DNA of 64,000 bases. It comes from Monodelphis domestica. Its lineage: Eukaryota; Chordata; Mammalia; Didelphimorphia; Didelphidae. The first letter of the stretch is position 1. Every line of letters begins with the position of its first letter. Location: assembly GCF_027887165.1 (NCBI RefSeq), contig NC_077232.1, positions 77,715,369-77,779,368 on the forward strand, written 5' to 3'. The notes under the pieces are model-generated. The model saw only the letters and a program-made list of their open reading frames with translations, was not told the DNA's origin and ran no database searches. Both the position numbers and the translations under genes were made by a program. Shown one piece after another: positions 32,026-43,360 of this stretch.

Positions 32026-32690
32026 GAGGAAAAGAGAGCCCCTGTTGGTTTGACATGTAACTAAGATTTTCGGAGAGCATGGTATCAAAAATTCAAAGCA
32101 GATGATAGGGAGGATTTGTGGACTACAATTCTATATGGAACATTAACATAGAAAGAATGGGATATCTAGAGAGAAATTCTAAAACCACAAAAAATGATTG
32201 CAATGAGGAGGAAAAGGGGGAGTTATTTACGGTGACCAGTGTGTATGCACTGACATTTTTAGACTTTTTGGTCTTGCATCATCTCCATTTTGTAGTATGT
32301 CCCCTCCTCCCCTAAACAATGAGCCATTCCTTCAACAAGCATTTAATCATGTGTGAATCTCTGAGGGAGACCCAAAATTTCAATAAGATGGTCTCTTTCC
32401 TTGTAGAGAAGAAGAAACTAAGAGACAATTATACTACACGGACAACTTTTACATATATTATGCAATGAATGCATAAGGGAAGGACAAAGAAAGGGCTTTA
32501 GGATGGGATCAGAGAAAGCAAACATCAGTTTGAGCTGAAGAATTGGGGAGGTTTCTGTGGAGGTAACATTTGAGTTGGGCTTTATAGGATGAAGAGAAAT
32601 TCCACAGTCAAAGAGAGGAAGGGACAGTATTCTAAGCAAAGGAACGGGTGTAAACAAAGGTGTAGGGGTGAGTCACTAAAATGCAATAAC
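32026..32690. other. Unique DNA
   Basis: No recognised repeat except a weak match near 32320-32480 to the mammal-wide motif (ATTCCTTCAACAAGCATTTA). No gene signal. Confidence 0.4.
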
Positions 32691-32699
32691 AATGGTAAC

Positions 32700-33815
32700 T
32701 CTAGTAATAATAATGATGATCATATTTATTATTCATTGTTAAGATTATTGGGATGATGTTAATAAAATGGTGTTGATGAGATGACTATGATGACCAATGT
32801 AATAAGATGTAAAACTCTCTGCAAATCTTTGAAACATATATATAAATGTCACATGTTAACTATAATGATGATTATTAGGGTGACAGCAATGCTGCTGCTG
32901 GAGGTGGTCATGATAACAACCAGTGGATGATGGTGTGTACTTGGTGATGATGAAAGTAAAGGTGACAGTGAGGATGATGATGGTGACTCTGGTAGAGGAA
33001 GATGTTGGTGATTCCAGTAGTAATGTTAGAGATTGTGGTAGAGAAGAAGATGGTGATGGTGGTGATTTTGATGATGATGTCAGTGATTGTGATAGAAAGA
33101 TGGTAATGGTGGTGATTCTAGTGAAAATGCTAGTGATTGTGGTAGAGAAGAAATTGATGGTATTTGCAGTGCTAACGTTGGCAAATATGGTAGGGAAGAA
33201 TTTGATGGTGATGGTGGTAAGTCAAGGAAGATGGTAATGGTGATGATTCTAGTGGTAATGCTAGTGGATTGTGGTAGAGAAGAAATTGATGGTATTTCCA
33301 GTGCTAAAGTTGGCAAATATGGTAGGGAAGAATTTGATGGTGATGGTGGTGAGTCAAGGAAGATGGTAATGGTGGTGATTCTAGTGATAATGGTGGTGAT
33401 CGTGGTAGAGAGGAAGATGATGGTGATGGTGGTGATTTTGGTGATGATGTTAGTGATTGATAAAAAGATGATCATGGTGGTGATGCCAAAGATAATGATG
33501 ATTGTGGTAGAGAAGAAATTGTTGGTAATTCCAGTGCTAAAGTTGGTGAATATGGTAAGGAAGAATTTGATGGTGATGGTGGTGATTCTAGAGATCATGT
33601 TGCTGGTTGTGGTAGAAAGATGATGGTAATGGTGGGGATTTTGGTGATGATGTTGGTGATCATAATAGAAAGGTGGCAATGGTGGTGATTCCAGTGATAG
33701 TGTTCATGATTGTGGTAGAGAGGAAGATGGTAATGGTGATGATTTTGGTGATGATATTGATTTTGGTAGAGTAAGATGGCAATGGTAGTGATGGTGATGA
33801 AAGTAAATTGTAGAA
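32700..33815 (+). repeat. GATGGTG-type minisatellite with longer repeated blocks
   Basis: A G/A/T-rich array (GATGATGATGGTGAT words) from about 32700, dense from 32880 to 33800. Within it, blocks recur: GTGGTAGAGAAGAAATTGAT starts at 33139 and 33271 (132 bp apart), and a variant at 33504. Between blocks, AAATATGGTAGGGAAGAATT recurs at about 33183, 33315 and 33547. It opens long artificial frames on both strands (Asp/Val/Met-rich; His/Thr/Ile-rich), which I do not regard as coding. Confidence 0.9.
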
Positions 33816-36254
33816 AAATTAAGGACCCAATTAAACAGGGTCTTCTGACTCCATATTCTTTCCACTGCACTATAAGCATCTCTTTACAAAATAAAGGGAT
33901 ACTCTAGGCCACTTAGTCTAATTCTTACAACTGAAAAAATCAAAGTCTATTGATGGAGAATGCCAACTCTGTGCTCATAATAAGCCCCCAGTAAAGCACC
34001 AAAGACTCAAGTTGGCCTTCTTGGGAGGAAACAAACTTCCTCAGCTGCTCATGACCTTGGGTGCTTCTGAGCAGTTCTAGGAAAGTCTGGCATTGGACCC
34101 TTTGGTGTCCCCTATGCCCCACATGCTGCCACAGTACTGGTAATGACTCTACATATTCTCACAGAGCTCCAGGATAAGGTATAGAGCAGTGATTCTGCTC
34201 TTTATTCCTGGCACCAGCACCACATGTCCATTTCTATCTGCAGGAGTGGAGTGTGACCAAAAAAAAAAAAGTTGAACTAGTGGAATCATAATATCCTAGA
34301 TGTAAAGGTGGAAGGAACTAAAGAGACTATCAAGTCCAACCATTTCTTTTTACTGATGAAGAGACTAAGGCCCAGAGAGGGTCAATAGCTCACTAGAATT
34401 TATATAGCATACTAATGTTTGCAAAGCACTTTGCAAATATCAAAGGTAGGCAGTGATTCAATGACTTGACCAGTGTCATACTGCTTAATGTCTGAGACTA
34501 GATTTTAACTCAGGACCTTCCTAATTCCAGAGCTAATGCTCTATCCTCTGGGCCACCTAGATCCCCCTAGCTTGTCCACTGCACACAGCTAGTAAGTAAC
34601 AGAAGTGGGATTAGACACTAAACTGTCAAATAGCTAGGCCACTAGACTTAAGCTTCTTCATCTGTAGAACGTGGATAATTATCTTTGCTCCTGCTGTATT
34701 TTTACTAAGGATCAGGTGAAATAATGGATTAGGAAAGTCTCTGAAAATAAAACATGTCTTAATTATCTTTGTATCTTTCTTAGTGCCCTGTGCAGCATTT
34801 TATGCATAAATGCTTTAAAAATCATTGCCGAATAATGAATATAAAATATTCTGAGAGCTCTGAATTATGTTGCAGATAATGAAATGTCTTCCACATTGTA
34901 TATCACTTTGTAAGCTGTAAAGTGTCTTATAAATAGCTTTGTGCTTTGTAAATGGCAGAATGCTTTGTAAACACTGAAACACCTTGTGAACTGTGAAGTT
35001 TGTTCTGCACACTTGAGAGATTATGATGGGATAAGATTTTCTATTCTTATCCTATTTCCTTTACAGATGCAAAAGACCAATATTATTTCACTTTCCCTTC
35101 CCCACAATTACAGAGGCATTTCTGAAATTTTCCAAGGCCTTTGTTTTGAGAACAGCTCTTTAGTTGGGTTGGCTGGACTTTTTTCTATTTCTCTTCTTCC
35201 ATTTGTCCAACCTAGGGCATAAATCATTGTTGTTAAGCTCATGTGTTGTCATTTTCAGAGAATCTGACTTGGTTTTGTCACCACATTTCCAGGCTGCAAA
35301 AAAGTTTTCAGCATCTGATGACCATTTGTCCCACAGGCTCTTCAAATATCCAGGAGATCCCTGAGGAGATGGAGCAAGAGTATACTGTGGAGAGGAATGA
35401 CACAAGCTGAGCTTCTCCATCCCTAAGATGGGAAAATGACCACCCACCCACCCTACAATGCAGGGAGCTGCTTGTCCATTGGGGAGTAGAGGCTTGAATG
35501 AGTCTGGGCTCTACCAATGGATTTTTGGTCAGAGCTAAAAGCTATAAACAGAACTAGACCAAAGGAAGGGAACCAGGAACCATGAGGCCTTCCATGTGCT
35601 ACCCGAGTGCCTAAGTGGCTCCCCCACCCCTAAGATGGTGTAGACACCAAAGGACTTCCAGTGAAATTGTTGGCTGAACCCAAGTAACAAGGCCCTCCAG
35701 TTCCCTTTGCTTCCCAAGTCACCCTCACTTATCTGCAGCAGTCTTTGACTGCCCATTGACAAACCCACCCCTCTGCCCCTTCTTGGTCAATCCCATCCCT
35801 TCCCATAAGAGTAACCTTTTCATTGCCCCTCTCTCAGGGCATGGTTGGGGGACCTAGAATGAAGAGTGGGTCTAGAGGTGAGTTTTATGCTTCTGAAGAT
35901 CTTATCTCTGACCTCGTATTGCCTCCGTGATCCCAAAGCCCTCTTCTCAGCCTCATCTCTTGAAATCCTTCCACTCTTACCTTTCTCTGGGACTCAGCTT
36001 CCACATATGGGAAAGGGGGGGGAATAGAGTAAAAAGAACTCCTGGGAGACAGGGAAGGCAAGGAAAATGATCCCTGCTTTTCAGATGGAGAAACTAAGAT
36101 CCATAGAGAAAGGAGACATGACTTTCTTCAGTCACTCAACTTCTAAAGGGCAGACACAGTGTTCAAATCCACATCACCCTGACTTTTATTTTAGGGATTT
36201 CCCTTCTTCCCTACCTCACAGATTTGTATTGCTCTGTGTTAGTATGAGCTGTTA
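33816..36254. other. Unique DNA with MIR-like fragments
   Basis: 34280-34570 contains MIR/CORE pieces on the minus sense (TTACTGATGAAGAGACTAAG, GAATTTATATAGCATACTAA, TTTTAACTCAGGACCTTCCT, CTGGGCCACCTAGATCC). 34880-35000 is a loose run of TTTGTAA/TGTAAAG words. 36060-36180 is MIR-like. The rest, including 35000-36050, has no recognised element or gene. Confidence 0.4.
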
Positions 36255-36455
36255 CTTTTTTTAACCCCTACCTTCTGCCTTAGAATCAATACTGTGTATT
36301 GGTTCCAAGGCAGAAGAGCGGTAAGGACTAAGCAATGGGGGTCAAGTGACTTGCCCAGGGTCACATAGCTTGGAAGTGTCTGAGGTCAGATTTGAACCCT
36401 GAACCTCCCATCTTTAGACCTGGCTTTCAATCCACTGAGCTACCCAGCTACCCCC
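36255..36455 (-). mobile_element. tRNA-derived SINE, minus strand
   Basis: TTTAACCCCTACCTTCTGCC, GGTTCCAAGGCAGAAGAGCG, GTCAAGTGACTTGCCCAGGG, TTTGAACCCTGAACCTCCCA and GAGCTACCCAGCTACCCCC. Confidence 0.92.
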
Positions 36456-36589
36456 ATGAGCTGTTATTATTGTTGATGTTGTTTTTAGTATTATTATTAT
36501 TATTACATGGGCAGTGGGGATTCTGACATATTAGGGCTGAGAGGTCAAAGTTGAAGACATTTCTCTGTTGCTGTTAAAAAACAAGATTG

Positions 36590-36815
36590 GAGGGGCAGCT
36601 GCTAAGTAGCTCAGTGAATTGAGAGATGGGAGGTCCTAGGTTCAAATATGGCATCAGACACTTCCTAGCTGTGTGACCCTGGGAAAGTCACTTAACCCCC
36701 ATTGCTTAGCCTTTACCACTCTTCTGCCTTGGAACCAATATATAGTATTAATACTAAGGTGGAAGGCAAGAGTTTATAAAGAATTAAAAAATTATATTAA
36801 ATTTAAATTAAAAAA
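36590..36815 (+). mobile_element. tRNA-derived SINE
   Basis: GGGGCAGCTGCTAAGTAGCT head, GGTTCAAATATGGCATCAGA, GTGTGACCCTGGGAAAGTCA, tail CCAATATATAGTATTAATAC, then an A/T-rich end. Confidence 0.9.
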
Positions 36816-38289
36816 AAAACAAGCAAGATTGGACCCAACTTGAGTAAGTTCAGCATAGAGGCAGCAGTGTGACTTAAATGAGCTTCTCCCACCAATGAGC
36901 CCCACAGGAAATATGGTTTCTTTGGTCAGGACCCCCTTGGAAAGAGCCATGAAAACTTTCCTCAGAATCCCCTGGGATGGCTAATTTCCTTAAAAAATGC
37001 ATGATGTAATAGGAAGAAATCCAACTTACCCTTTATCTGCCAGAAGAGTCAAATGTAACTCAACCCAGGCCAGTTGTTTACAAAGACTTAAAAATTCTGT
37101 AAGGAAATAAATGTCTAATTGTTGCAGGGTTTGTTTGGGGTCTTTTGCCAGATATCTGTGTGTGTGTGGTGAGGGTCTGAGGGAGGTAGCATTTTAGATT
37201 CTCTGACCCTCCCTCCCCATGTGTTCATCATGGCTGTCTCCATCTCCAGTGAGGTCTACAGATTTCATGTTTAGACTTAAAAAAAAAAAGTGTCCTAATG
37301 TTAGGGTCCTGCAACCTTGGTCCTTCTTGGAGACTCTCACCCTATCACGGAAGCATAGATGGAGAGCTGGAAGGGATCGTACATTTCACAAAGCAGTCAA
37401 CAGAGATGCCCACAGAGGATCGAGGGCCAGAGTGGAGACGTTGACTCGTGTCCTCCCTCTCTAAGTCAAGTGCCCTTTTCCACTGACCCACTGTCTCTTA
37501 GGGTGGAAATATAGGCAGCCAGAAAATTCAGCTGGGGATCAATTCTAGCCCATATGCGTCTCGAGAGTGTTTCGGGTATACTTAGAGCCTAGGTTTAGCT
37601 CTGATGGGAAGGCAATAGAAGGAGGAAGGAGAAGAAGAGGAAAAGGAATATTCGAAAGACTTCCCAGTTCATTTGAAGAAATCTGCCCTCCCTCTTCCCC
37701 CTCTCCCTTCTGGCCTCTCTCTTCTTTCTCTCTTCCTAGAATAAGACAAACATTTAGGAGACAAGCCTCAAACAAATGATACGAGCCAATTTTATTCTAT
37801 AAATAGGAGTCCAGGAAGCCTTCCAGGCCTCCCCAATCTCCAGGGACTTTCCTTCCCAATCTCCTTTGACTTTCTGCAGGGCCAGCCTCGCTTTTTGTCC
37901 CATTTTCTCCTAGGCCTTAGTTAGGCTCACCTCACAATTGTACTCAGGCTATATGCCAAGACTGGGAATAATCTGCCGATCTGGACCCCTGCCTTCCCTT
38001 TGGAATAAATTGTTTGGCTCAGGCATGGTTGGTCCTAGTTCCAGGCATACTCTCCCATTCCACAGATTGTGACCTGATCTAAGCTGCCAAGCCAGAACTT
38101 AAACCTAGTTGTCCTACCTTCTTGTAGCTCAGGGTTCTTTCCACGTACAATGGTTATCCAGAGCAGATGCTTTAAAAGTGTAAGGGGTCCCTCCCCATTC
38201 AAGGGCATCTCTAAATAATACTGATGCCAAATCGATCCTCCCAGCCTCTCTTCTCCCTCAGCTCCCACATTTTAGCTGTCAAATCCTGC
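36816..38289. other. Unique DNA, no gene recognised
   Basis: 37330-37470 may be a MIR-like remnant. 37540-37780 is a purine/pyrimidine-biased stretch giving small opposed frames. A possible MIR-like minus piece lies at 38060-38120. No exon is supported. Confidence 0.35.
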
Positions 38290-38965
38290 AGATTCAATGT
38301 CTGAAAGATACCTGTCATTCATGCCTCCTTTCTTCTTCCTCTTCACTCCCAAATCCATCCCCCTAGTGCAGACCTGTCACCCCTCCTCTAGAGCAGTGGA
38401 ATCATCTCCTAATGTCCTTTCTCTATTCACTCTCCCCTTTGATCTTTCACAAAAGCGCCAAAGGGCTTAAACATTTTCAAAGATGCCCCAGCTCTTCTGT
38501 TGTCCATATTAAAAATGCCAATTCTTCCATCTGGCACTCAAGGCTCTTCACAATTTGGCTGCATTGGACTTTTCCAGCCTTACCATATACAATTCTCTCC
38601 CTTTTTCATAAACTGGAATGCTGGCTTTTTCCTAATCTTAGTGGCCCCTTTTTTTTTTTCAGGTGAGACTGTCTACCTAGGCTAGACTGTCCTTCCTCCT
38701 CTTGTTCTAGTGAATTCCTTCTTTCCCCCTCAAAGTCCAGTTCAGATGTCACCTCCTCCCTGAAACCTTCCCTGATCATCTCTATGGAAAATTATTTTCT
38801 ACCTCCCCCAAAGTGCCCAAGAACATTTTGTCTGGATTTCTCCTTGCCCCACTACATTTTACTATGAATTCTATTCATCCGTATACATGTTCTATTTCCC
38901 CCAGTGCCCAACTCCCATCAACTACTTGAGGGCAAGGCACGTTGATTTTTTTTAATATTGTAACC
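38290..38965 (+). repeat. L2 LINE 3' remnant
   Basis: A long L2 3' region in good order: TGCAGACCTGTCACCCCTCC, AAGGCTCTTCACAATTTGGC, CTTCCAGCCTTACC-like words, CAGTTCAGATGTCACCTCCT, AAACCTTCCCTGATCATC and CTTGAGGGCAAGGCACGTTG. Stops are present in all frames over its length. Confidence 0.7.
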
Positions 38966-39358
38966 ATCCATGTCAAGTCTTTGTCCAGAGAACACGCTCA
39001 GGAAATGCTTGGTGGATTGAATCGAGCTACAAGGTGCCTTAGAGAGCCTGAATATTGTGTCATTTTATAGGAGAGGAGACTGAGACCTGAGGAGGAAGAC
39101 ATTTGCCCAAGATCATGGAGCCAGTCCATGGTGGAGCTGAGCCTAGAACCGGGATCTCCCCGTGTTCCCACTCTCAATGCTTCTTGCCCACAAGGAGGAG
39201 GGCATCCCTCCTTGGTGCCCACCAGCTCCCCCCACCACCACCACATTCTCACCTTCCTATCTTGCCAGATCCCAGGACTTGACTGCTGATGCCCAGTGTG
39301 GTTGGGAACTTCAGCCAGAGTCCTCGGATGGATGCACAGGTGTAAGGAGAGCCAGCTC
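38966..39358. repeat. MIR-like remnant and unique DNA
   Basis: 39025-39160 is MIR-like on the minus sense (CATTTTATAGGAGAGGAGAC, TTTGCCCAAGATCATGGAGC). 39160-39358 is GC-richer and unrecognised; it lies just beyond the stop codon of the minus-strand frame at 39359-40087. Confidence 0.45.
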
Positions 39359-40087
39359 TCACAGCGAGTGGGTGTGGGAGTAGGAGCGGGAGATCGTGTA
39401 CCTTTCCTTGGCGTGGGACCAGTCTTTGTTGGTTTGCCGACAAGGAGAGGGTGAGGAGCGGGTCGAGCAGCTGCATGTGTACAAATGTCTGCTGCTTTTG
39501 CCCCCATTGCCTCGGCTACTTTTGCCCACATTCTCTCGGCTGCTTTTGCCCCCATTGTCTCGGCAGCTTTTGCCCACATTCTCTCGGCTGCTTTTGCCCC
39601 CATGGCCTCTGCTATTTTTGCCCACATTCTCTCGGCTGCTTTTGCCCCCATTGTCTCGGCAGCTTTTGCCCACATTCTCTCGGCTGCTTTTGCCCCCATG
39701 GCCTCTGCTATTTTTGCTCACATTCTCTCGGCTGCTTTTGCCCCCATTGCCTCGGCTGCTTTTGCCCCCATTGTCTCGGCTGCTTTTGCCCCCATTGCCT
39801 CGGCTGCCTTTGCCCCTGTGGCCTCGGCTACCTTCGCTGTGGCACTCATAGGTGCAGGTGCAGGTGCTGACGCGCCGGGGTGACTTTGAGTATGGTGAGG
39901 GGGTCGGTGAGGGGCTCCGTGTGGAGCATGGCGATGGGCACCGTGAGTACAGCCGTGAGAACAGCGAGCCCAGCTGGGAGCGCTGGCGCTGGAGCTGGCG
40001 TTTGGTAAAGGTGCATGTGTAGGTCTCTGTGACTGTACAGTATGGCTTTAATGGGTTGTATGTAGTTCTAACTGTCACTCTCATCAT
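39359..40087 (-). CDS. Candidate basic Ser/Arg/Cys-rich protein with 8-residue repeats (unproven)
   Basis: A 242-codon frame starts MMRVTVRTTYNP and ends SYSHTHSL. An in-frame TAG lies 12 nt upstream of the ATG-ATG start; both have A at -3. About residues 1-83 are non-repetitive, rich in Thr, Cys, Ser, Pro and Arg (TYTCTFTKR, CPSPCSTRSPSPTPSPYS, STCTCTYECH). Residues about 84-200 are fourteen 8-residue repeats of SSRENVGK, SCRDNGGK, NSRGHGGK type. The last 40 or so residues return to LYTCSCSTRSSPSPC and end basic. The DNA array is 24 bp per unit and has no stops in several frames, so the open frame alone is weak evidence. The flanks outside the array stay open and use G/C-ending codons, unlike random DNA here. 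Composition recalls sperm basic nuclear proteins, but I recognise no family. No splice sites, TATA box or polyadenylation signal are clear. Confidence 0.22.
   Translation of the reverse strand: MMRVTVRTTYNPLKPYCTVTETYTCTFTKRQLQRQRSQLGSLFSRLYSRCPSPCSTRSPSPTPSPYSKSPRRVSTCTCTYECHSEGSRGHRGKGSRGNGGKSSRDNGGKSSRGNGGKSSRENVSKNSRGHGGKSSRENVGKSCRDNGGKSSRENVGKNSRGHGGKSSRENVGKSCRDNGGKSSRENVGKSSRGNGGKSSRHLYTCSCSTRSSPSPCRQTNKDWSHAKERYTISRSYSHTHSL
39485..39835. repeat. 24-bp minisatellite, about 14 units, with higher-order 96-bp pattern
   Basis: Plus-strand units are CTGCTTTTGCCCCCATTGTC or CTCGGCTGCTTTTGCCCACA variants, 24 bp each. Units alternate in a four-unit order, visible as two similar 96-bp blocks at about 39560-39750. 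Because 24 is a multiple of three and no stop occurs, long frames appear on both strands at once (39396-39851, 39451-39870, 39485-39883 on plus; 38998-39699 on minus). These are shadows of the repeat. Confidence 0.95.
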
Positions 40088-40535
40088 CTTGTAGTTTCCC
40101 TATGTACGTGACCATAGACTGTGTCCACGGGTGAAAGCTTTTGCATTGGTGAATTAACTGGAAGTTCTCTCTCTTTTGGTGTCCGTAGTAGTGAAAGGAG
40201 CCTCCCTGAGTGTTTCTGAGAGGTCCAAGGGAAGTGTTGCCAGGGGGCCCTGAGCCCTGGGACTAAGCAAGAGCCTGGGCCCGGAGAAGACTAAGCCATT
40301 GTTACTACATCCTAACTTATTGCACTCCCTAGGGTGGGGGACAACATCATCACCAAGGGGCACCAATGAGAGCCTTTCTCTCTTGTCCAGAGTCCCAGAC
40401 CTCAGGAGGGTTCAAGGCCAGAAAGTAGGAAATTGGGGTTCTCTTCCTCTTCTCCCTTCCTGGGCCCAATCTTCTGGCATTGATGACTTGAGTGGACTCC
40501 TCCATGGTCCACGCCTAATTAGGTCTGGGAGAGAG
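40088..40535. other. Unique DNA upstream of the minus-strand candidate frame
   Basis: No repeat recognised. If the frame at 39359-40087 were real, this would be its 5' flank; I see no convincing TATA box or CpG cluster. Confidence 0.35.
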
Positions 40536-40539
40536 TTAT

Positions 40540-41025
40540 TCTGAAGCTATGGGGGAAATCCAGAAGATCGTAGGTTCAGAGAAAGATGACCAGGATGGAA
40601 AGAGAACCTTGTCTGCATACCATTGGGGAATCTGAAGGAACTGAGCTTAATTAGCACAGAGACCAGAAAACTGAGAGGGCAAGATGTCTTCAGATACCAT
40701 GTTCTCCTTGGCCCTTTTCCTTATTCTGGGATGCAGTTCCTACCTCACAGGCACATGAGTACCAAGGATAAAACTAGGAGCACTGGGCAGAAAGAAGGAA
40801 GCAGATCTAGGTTCTGTGTAGGGAAGAGTGTCCAGTCATCAGTGATCCAAAAGTAGAATGGACTTTCTTGGGATATGGGGTTAGATCGCTGTCGCTGGAA
40901 GTGTCCAGGACAGCCTGGATGGTTCCTTCCAAGGGATGTAGCAGAAGAGATTCCCACTGCAGGCACAGCCAGAACTAGATGCCTTCCAAGGTCCCACCCA
41001 ACTCTGAAATTCTAGTTTTATGGTT
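40540..41025 (+). mobile_element. CR1/L3-like LINE 3' remnant
   Basis: TGGAAGTGTCCAGGACAGCCTGGATGG-type order around 40898-40925, then GAAGAGATTCCCACTGCAGG and AAGGTCCCACCCAACTCTGA, ending in ATTCTAGTTTTATGG, which corresponds to the CR1/L3 terminus. 40708-40777 within it is one arm of a 70-bp inverted repeat. Confidence 0.55.
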
Positions 41026-41974
41026 CAGAATGAGATATTGTGACAGGAGATAAGAAAGCCGATACCTCTGACCAGTCCTGGCTACATGGACCCTGAACAA
41101 GTCACTCAGCTTTTCAGAGACTCCAGGTGGCTCTTTAAGAACAATCCAGAATGGAAGGAGCACCAGCTCTGGAATGAGAAGACCTAGGTTCCAATCTGAC
41201 TAGTGCTAAGTCATGGGTAAGTTATTCTTCTCCCTTGGCTTCAGCTTCTTCCTAAAAGGTAGAGATTGGACCAAAATGTACCATCCACCTCTAACATGTT
41301 TCAGAGCCATTGATGACCTGCCATTAGTGCTCAGTGTTTCCTCAACTAGGACTTCCCTTTGACCAGTTGGCCCAACAGGTTCATGAAAAAATAAATAAAT
41401 AAAAGGATAATAAGAACTCACCTTTCTTTGGAGTTTTTCATCAAAAGGGAGGCTTTCCCTCAGGGAACATTTGGTTCGAAACTCCATTGTGGTTTTCATT
41501 GGTTATTTGACCTCCTGAAGTTCTGCCTAAACTCTCAGAGCTTTCTCAGTTTCCTGATCTATAAAGTGGGAATGATCGCTTCTGCCTTGGGCTGCCTTTA
41601 TAGATTTGTCATATAAGGATCCACTTTACAAGGCTATGAGAGCTATCAACTCTTCCTATAATATGCATCCTCTCCCTCTTAGTTAGGAAACAAGGCTTTG
41701 ATAGGTGCCCAAATCACCTAAGACGGAGGCACCCATATGGGAGATATCTCACCAAGGATCTGTTTTTCAGAGAAGACATTTTGTGTTCCCTTAGCATATG
41801 GCGGAAATAGCCTTTCCTGAATGCTACTCAGGTGGAACCTGCTATGTGATTAAAGCTACTAGTTTTATCCTTGGTCCTCATGTGCCTGTGAGGTAGGAAT
41901 TGCATCACAGAATCAGGAAAAGGGCCAAAGGGATAGTCTGTCTGCCACCCACAGCACCAACACCATGAACTAAG
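41026..41974. other. MIR-like pieces, unique DNA and second arm of inverted repeat
   Basis: 41145-41290 is MIR-like (GAATGAGAAGACCTAGGTTC, GTTATTCTTCTCCCTTGGCT). 41400-41620 has further weak MIR traces. 41859-41928 is the reverse complement of 40708-40777 with four mismatches. No gene is seen. Confidence 0.4.
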
Positions 41975-42396
41975 TGTAGCCCCCAGAGAGGGACTACCTT
42001 CACCCCTTTAGGATCTTTGTCCCTGAGAAGTGGGTTTGGGGTTTTCTTTATCTTAGAGACTCAAGTTAGGGACTAACCTTAGAGGCAGGATTTAAGAGTT
42101 GATGTCATTACCAGCCTAGCAGAGAAGGCCTGACAAGCCAGGGTGACTGGGCCTCAAATTTGGACTTGGAACTAACTAGGTGCCTGACTATGCCTAGGAG
42201 ATGCAGGCCCTGCCTTGGGCCTCAAACTTTGAACTTAGTGGGGCTCTGCTATATTGGACCTGAGCTAAATTGTGTACATAATCCACCTTCCCTCCTCAGA
42301 GACTGAAGTGGCATAGGGGGGAATTATGCCCCAACTTGTGGGTGGGGATATTTACATATTTATTCTTATACCTTTGAAATAAATATTCTTTTTACA
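41975..42396 (+). mobile_element. Probable solo LTR, 422 bp
   Basis: Starts TGTAGCCCCCAG and ends CTTTTTACA (TG...CA). Flanks are TAAG (41971-41974) and AAAG (42397-42400), a 4-bp duplication with one mismatch. AATAAA lies at 42378-42383, just before the end, as expected for R/U5. It sits immediately before the 5' end of the long L1 at 42401. The family is unknown to me. Confidence 0.5.
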
Positions 42397-43360
42397 AAAG
42401 CTAATCTGGGAGGTAGGAACAAGAGGGCAGAGTAAAAGCAAGGACTCACCTGAGCTCTCTCAAATTCCCCTCCAAATGATTTTAAAATAATTCCTTAAAT
42501 TGAATTCTGGAATAGTAGAACCAAGGAAATGTTGAGGTGAAACAATTTTCCTTCCCAGGACAATTTAGGAGGTCAGCAGGAAAGGTCTGTCTCAGCAGGG
42601 TGGTGGCCAGATCTGGAGCCCAGCATAGATCACACACTGAAGGCCAAGTTTGGGTGCCAACCTTAGAAGGCTTTAGAGGCAGAATGGCAGCAGCAGTTTT
42701 GGATGCTCTCAACCCACAGACAGTAAGGGTTTTGGATGGACAACTGGTCAGAAGGAGAGTATGAGACCCTCACTGGCATTGGCTGGGGGACTCTGTTGCT
42801 TGGTCCATACATAATTCTAGGTTGCAGTCCTAGAGCTAAAAAATGTACTAGCTCACTAGTATTCATGGCCACATGAATACAGAGGCCCTGATCACAGTAC
42901 CAGGGTGGAGAAGAAGGCTTATGTTGTTCATAGATCACAGCACAAGCCAGGAAAGCAGTAACTGCACCACTGCACCTCTCCTTAGATCATACAACTTGAT
43001 ATAACCAAAAACCTACAGACCCTTAGAACTAGCTCTTAAAAAGAGCAGCAAAAATTAAGGCCTAAATCTTGGGAAAGTGTCCTCTTCATCCTGAAGGCAG
43101 AGCCTAATTTTAACAAAATTAAAAGTCAAATAGGTTGGGGAGATGAGCAAACAATAAAAAAAGGACCTGATCATAGAAAGTTGCTATAGTGACAAGAACG
43201 AACAAGACATGAACTCAGAAGAAGACAACAAAGTCCAAAGAGGTATAAGCAAAGCTTAAAAGAAAACTATGAATTAGTCTCAGCCCTAAAGGGAATTCCT
43301 TGAAGAGATCATAAAGGATTTTTAAAATCAAAATAAGAAAGGTAGAGGAGCAATTGTACA

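Noticed and set aside
33080..33679. 199-codon His/Thr/Ile-rich frame on minus and 130-codon frame on plus
   Set aside because: Both are produced by the GATGGTG minisatellite and are open in opposite directions over the same bases.
36255..36455. Possible tRNA genes, because SINE heads resemble tRNA
   Set aside because: The B-box-like TTCAAATC word belongs to dispersed SINEs with a common body and tail. No complete cloverleaf was seen at any of them.
38998..39699. 233-codon minus-strand frame over the 24-bp array
   Set aside because: It starts inside the array and ends through MIR-like DNA; the alternative frame 39359-40087 has the better flanks.
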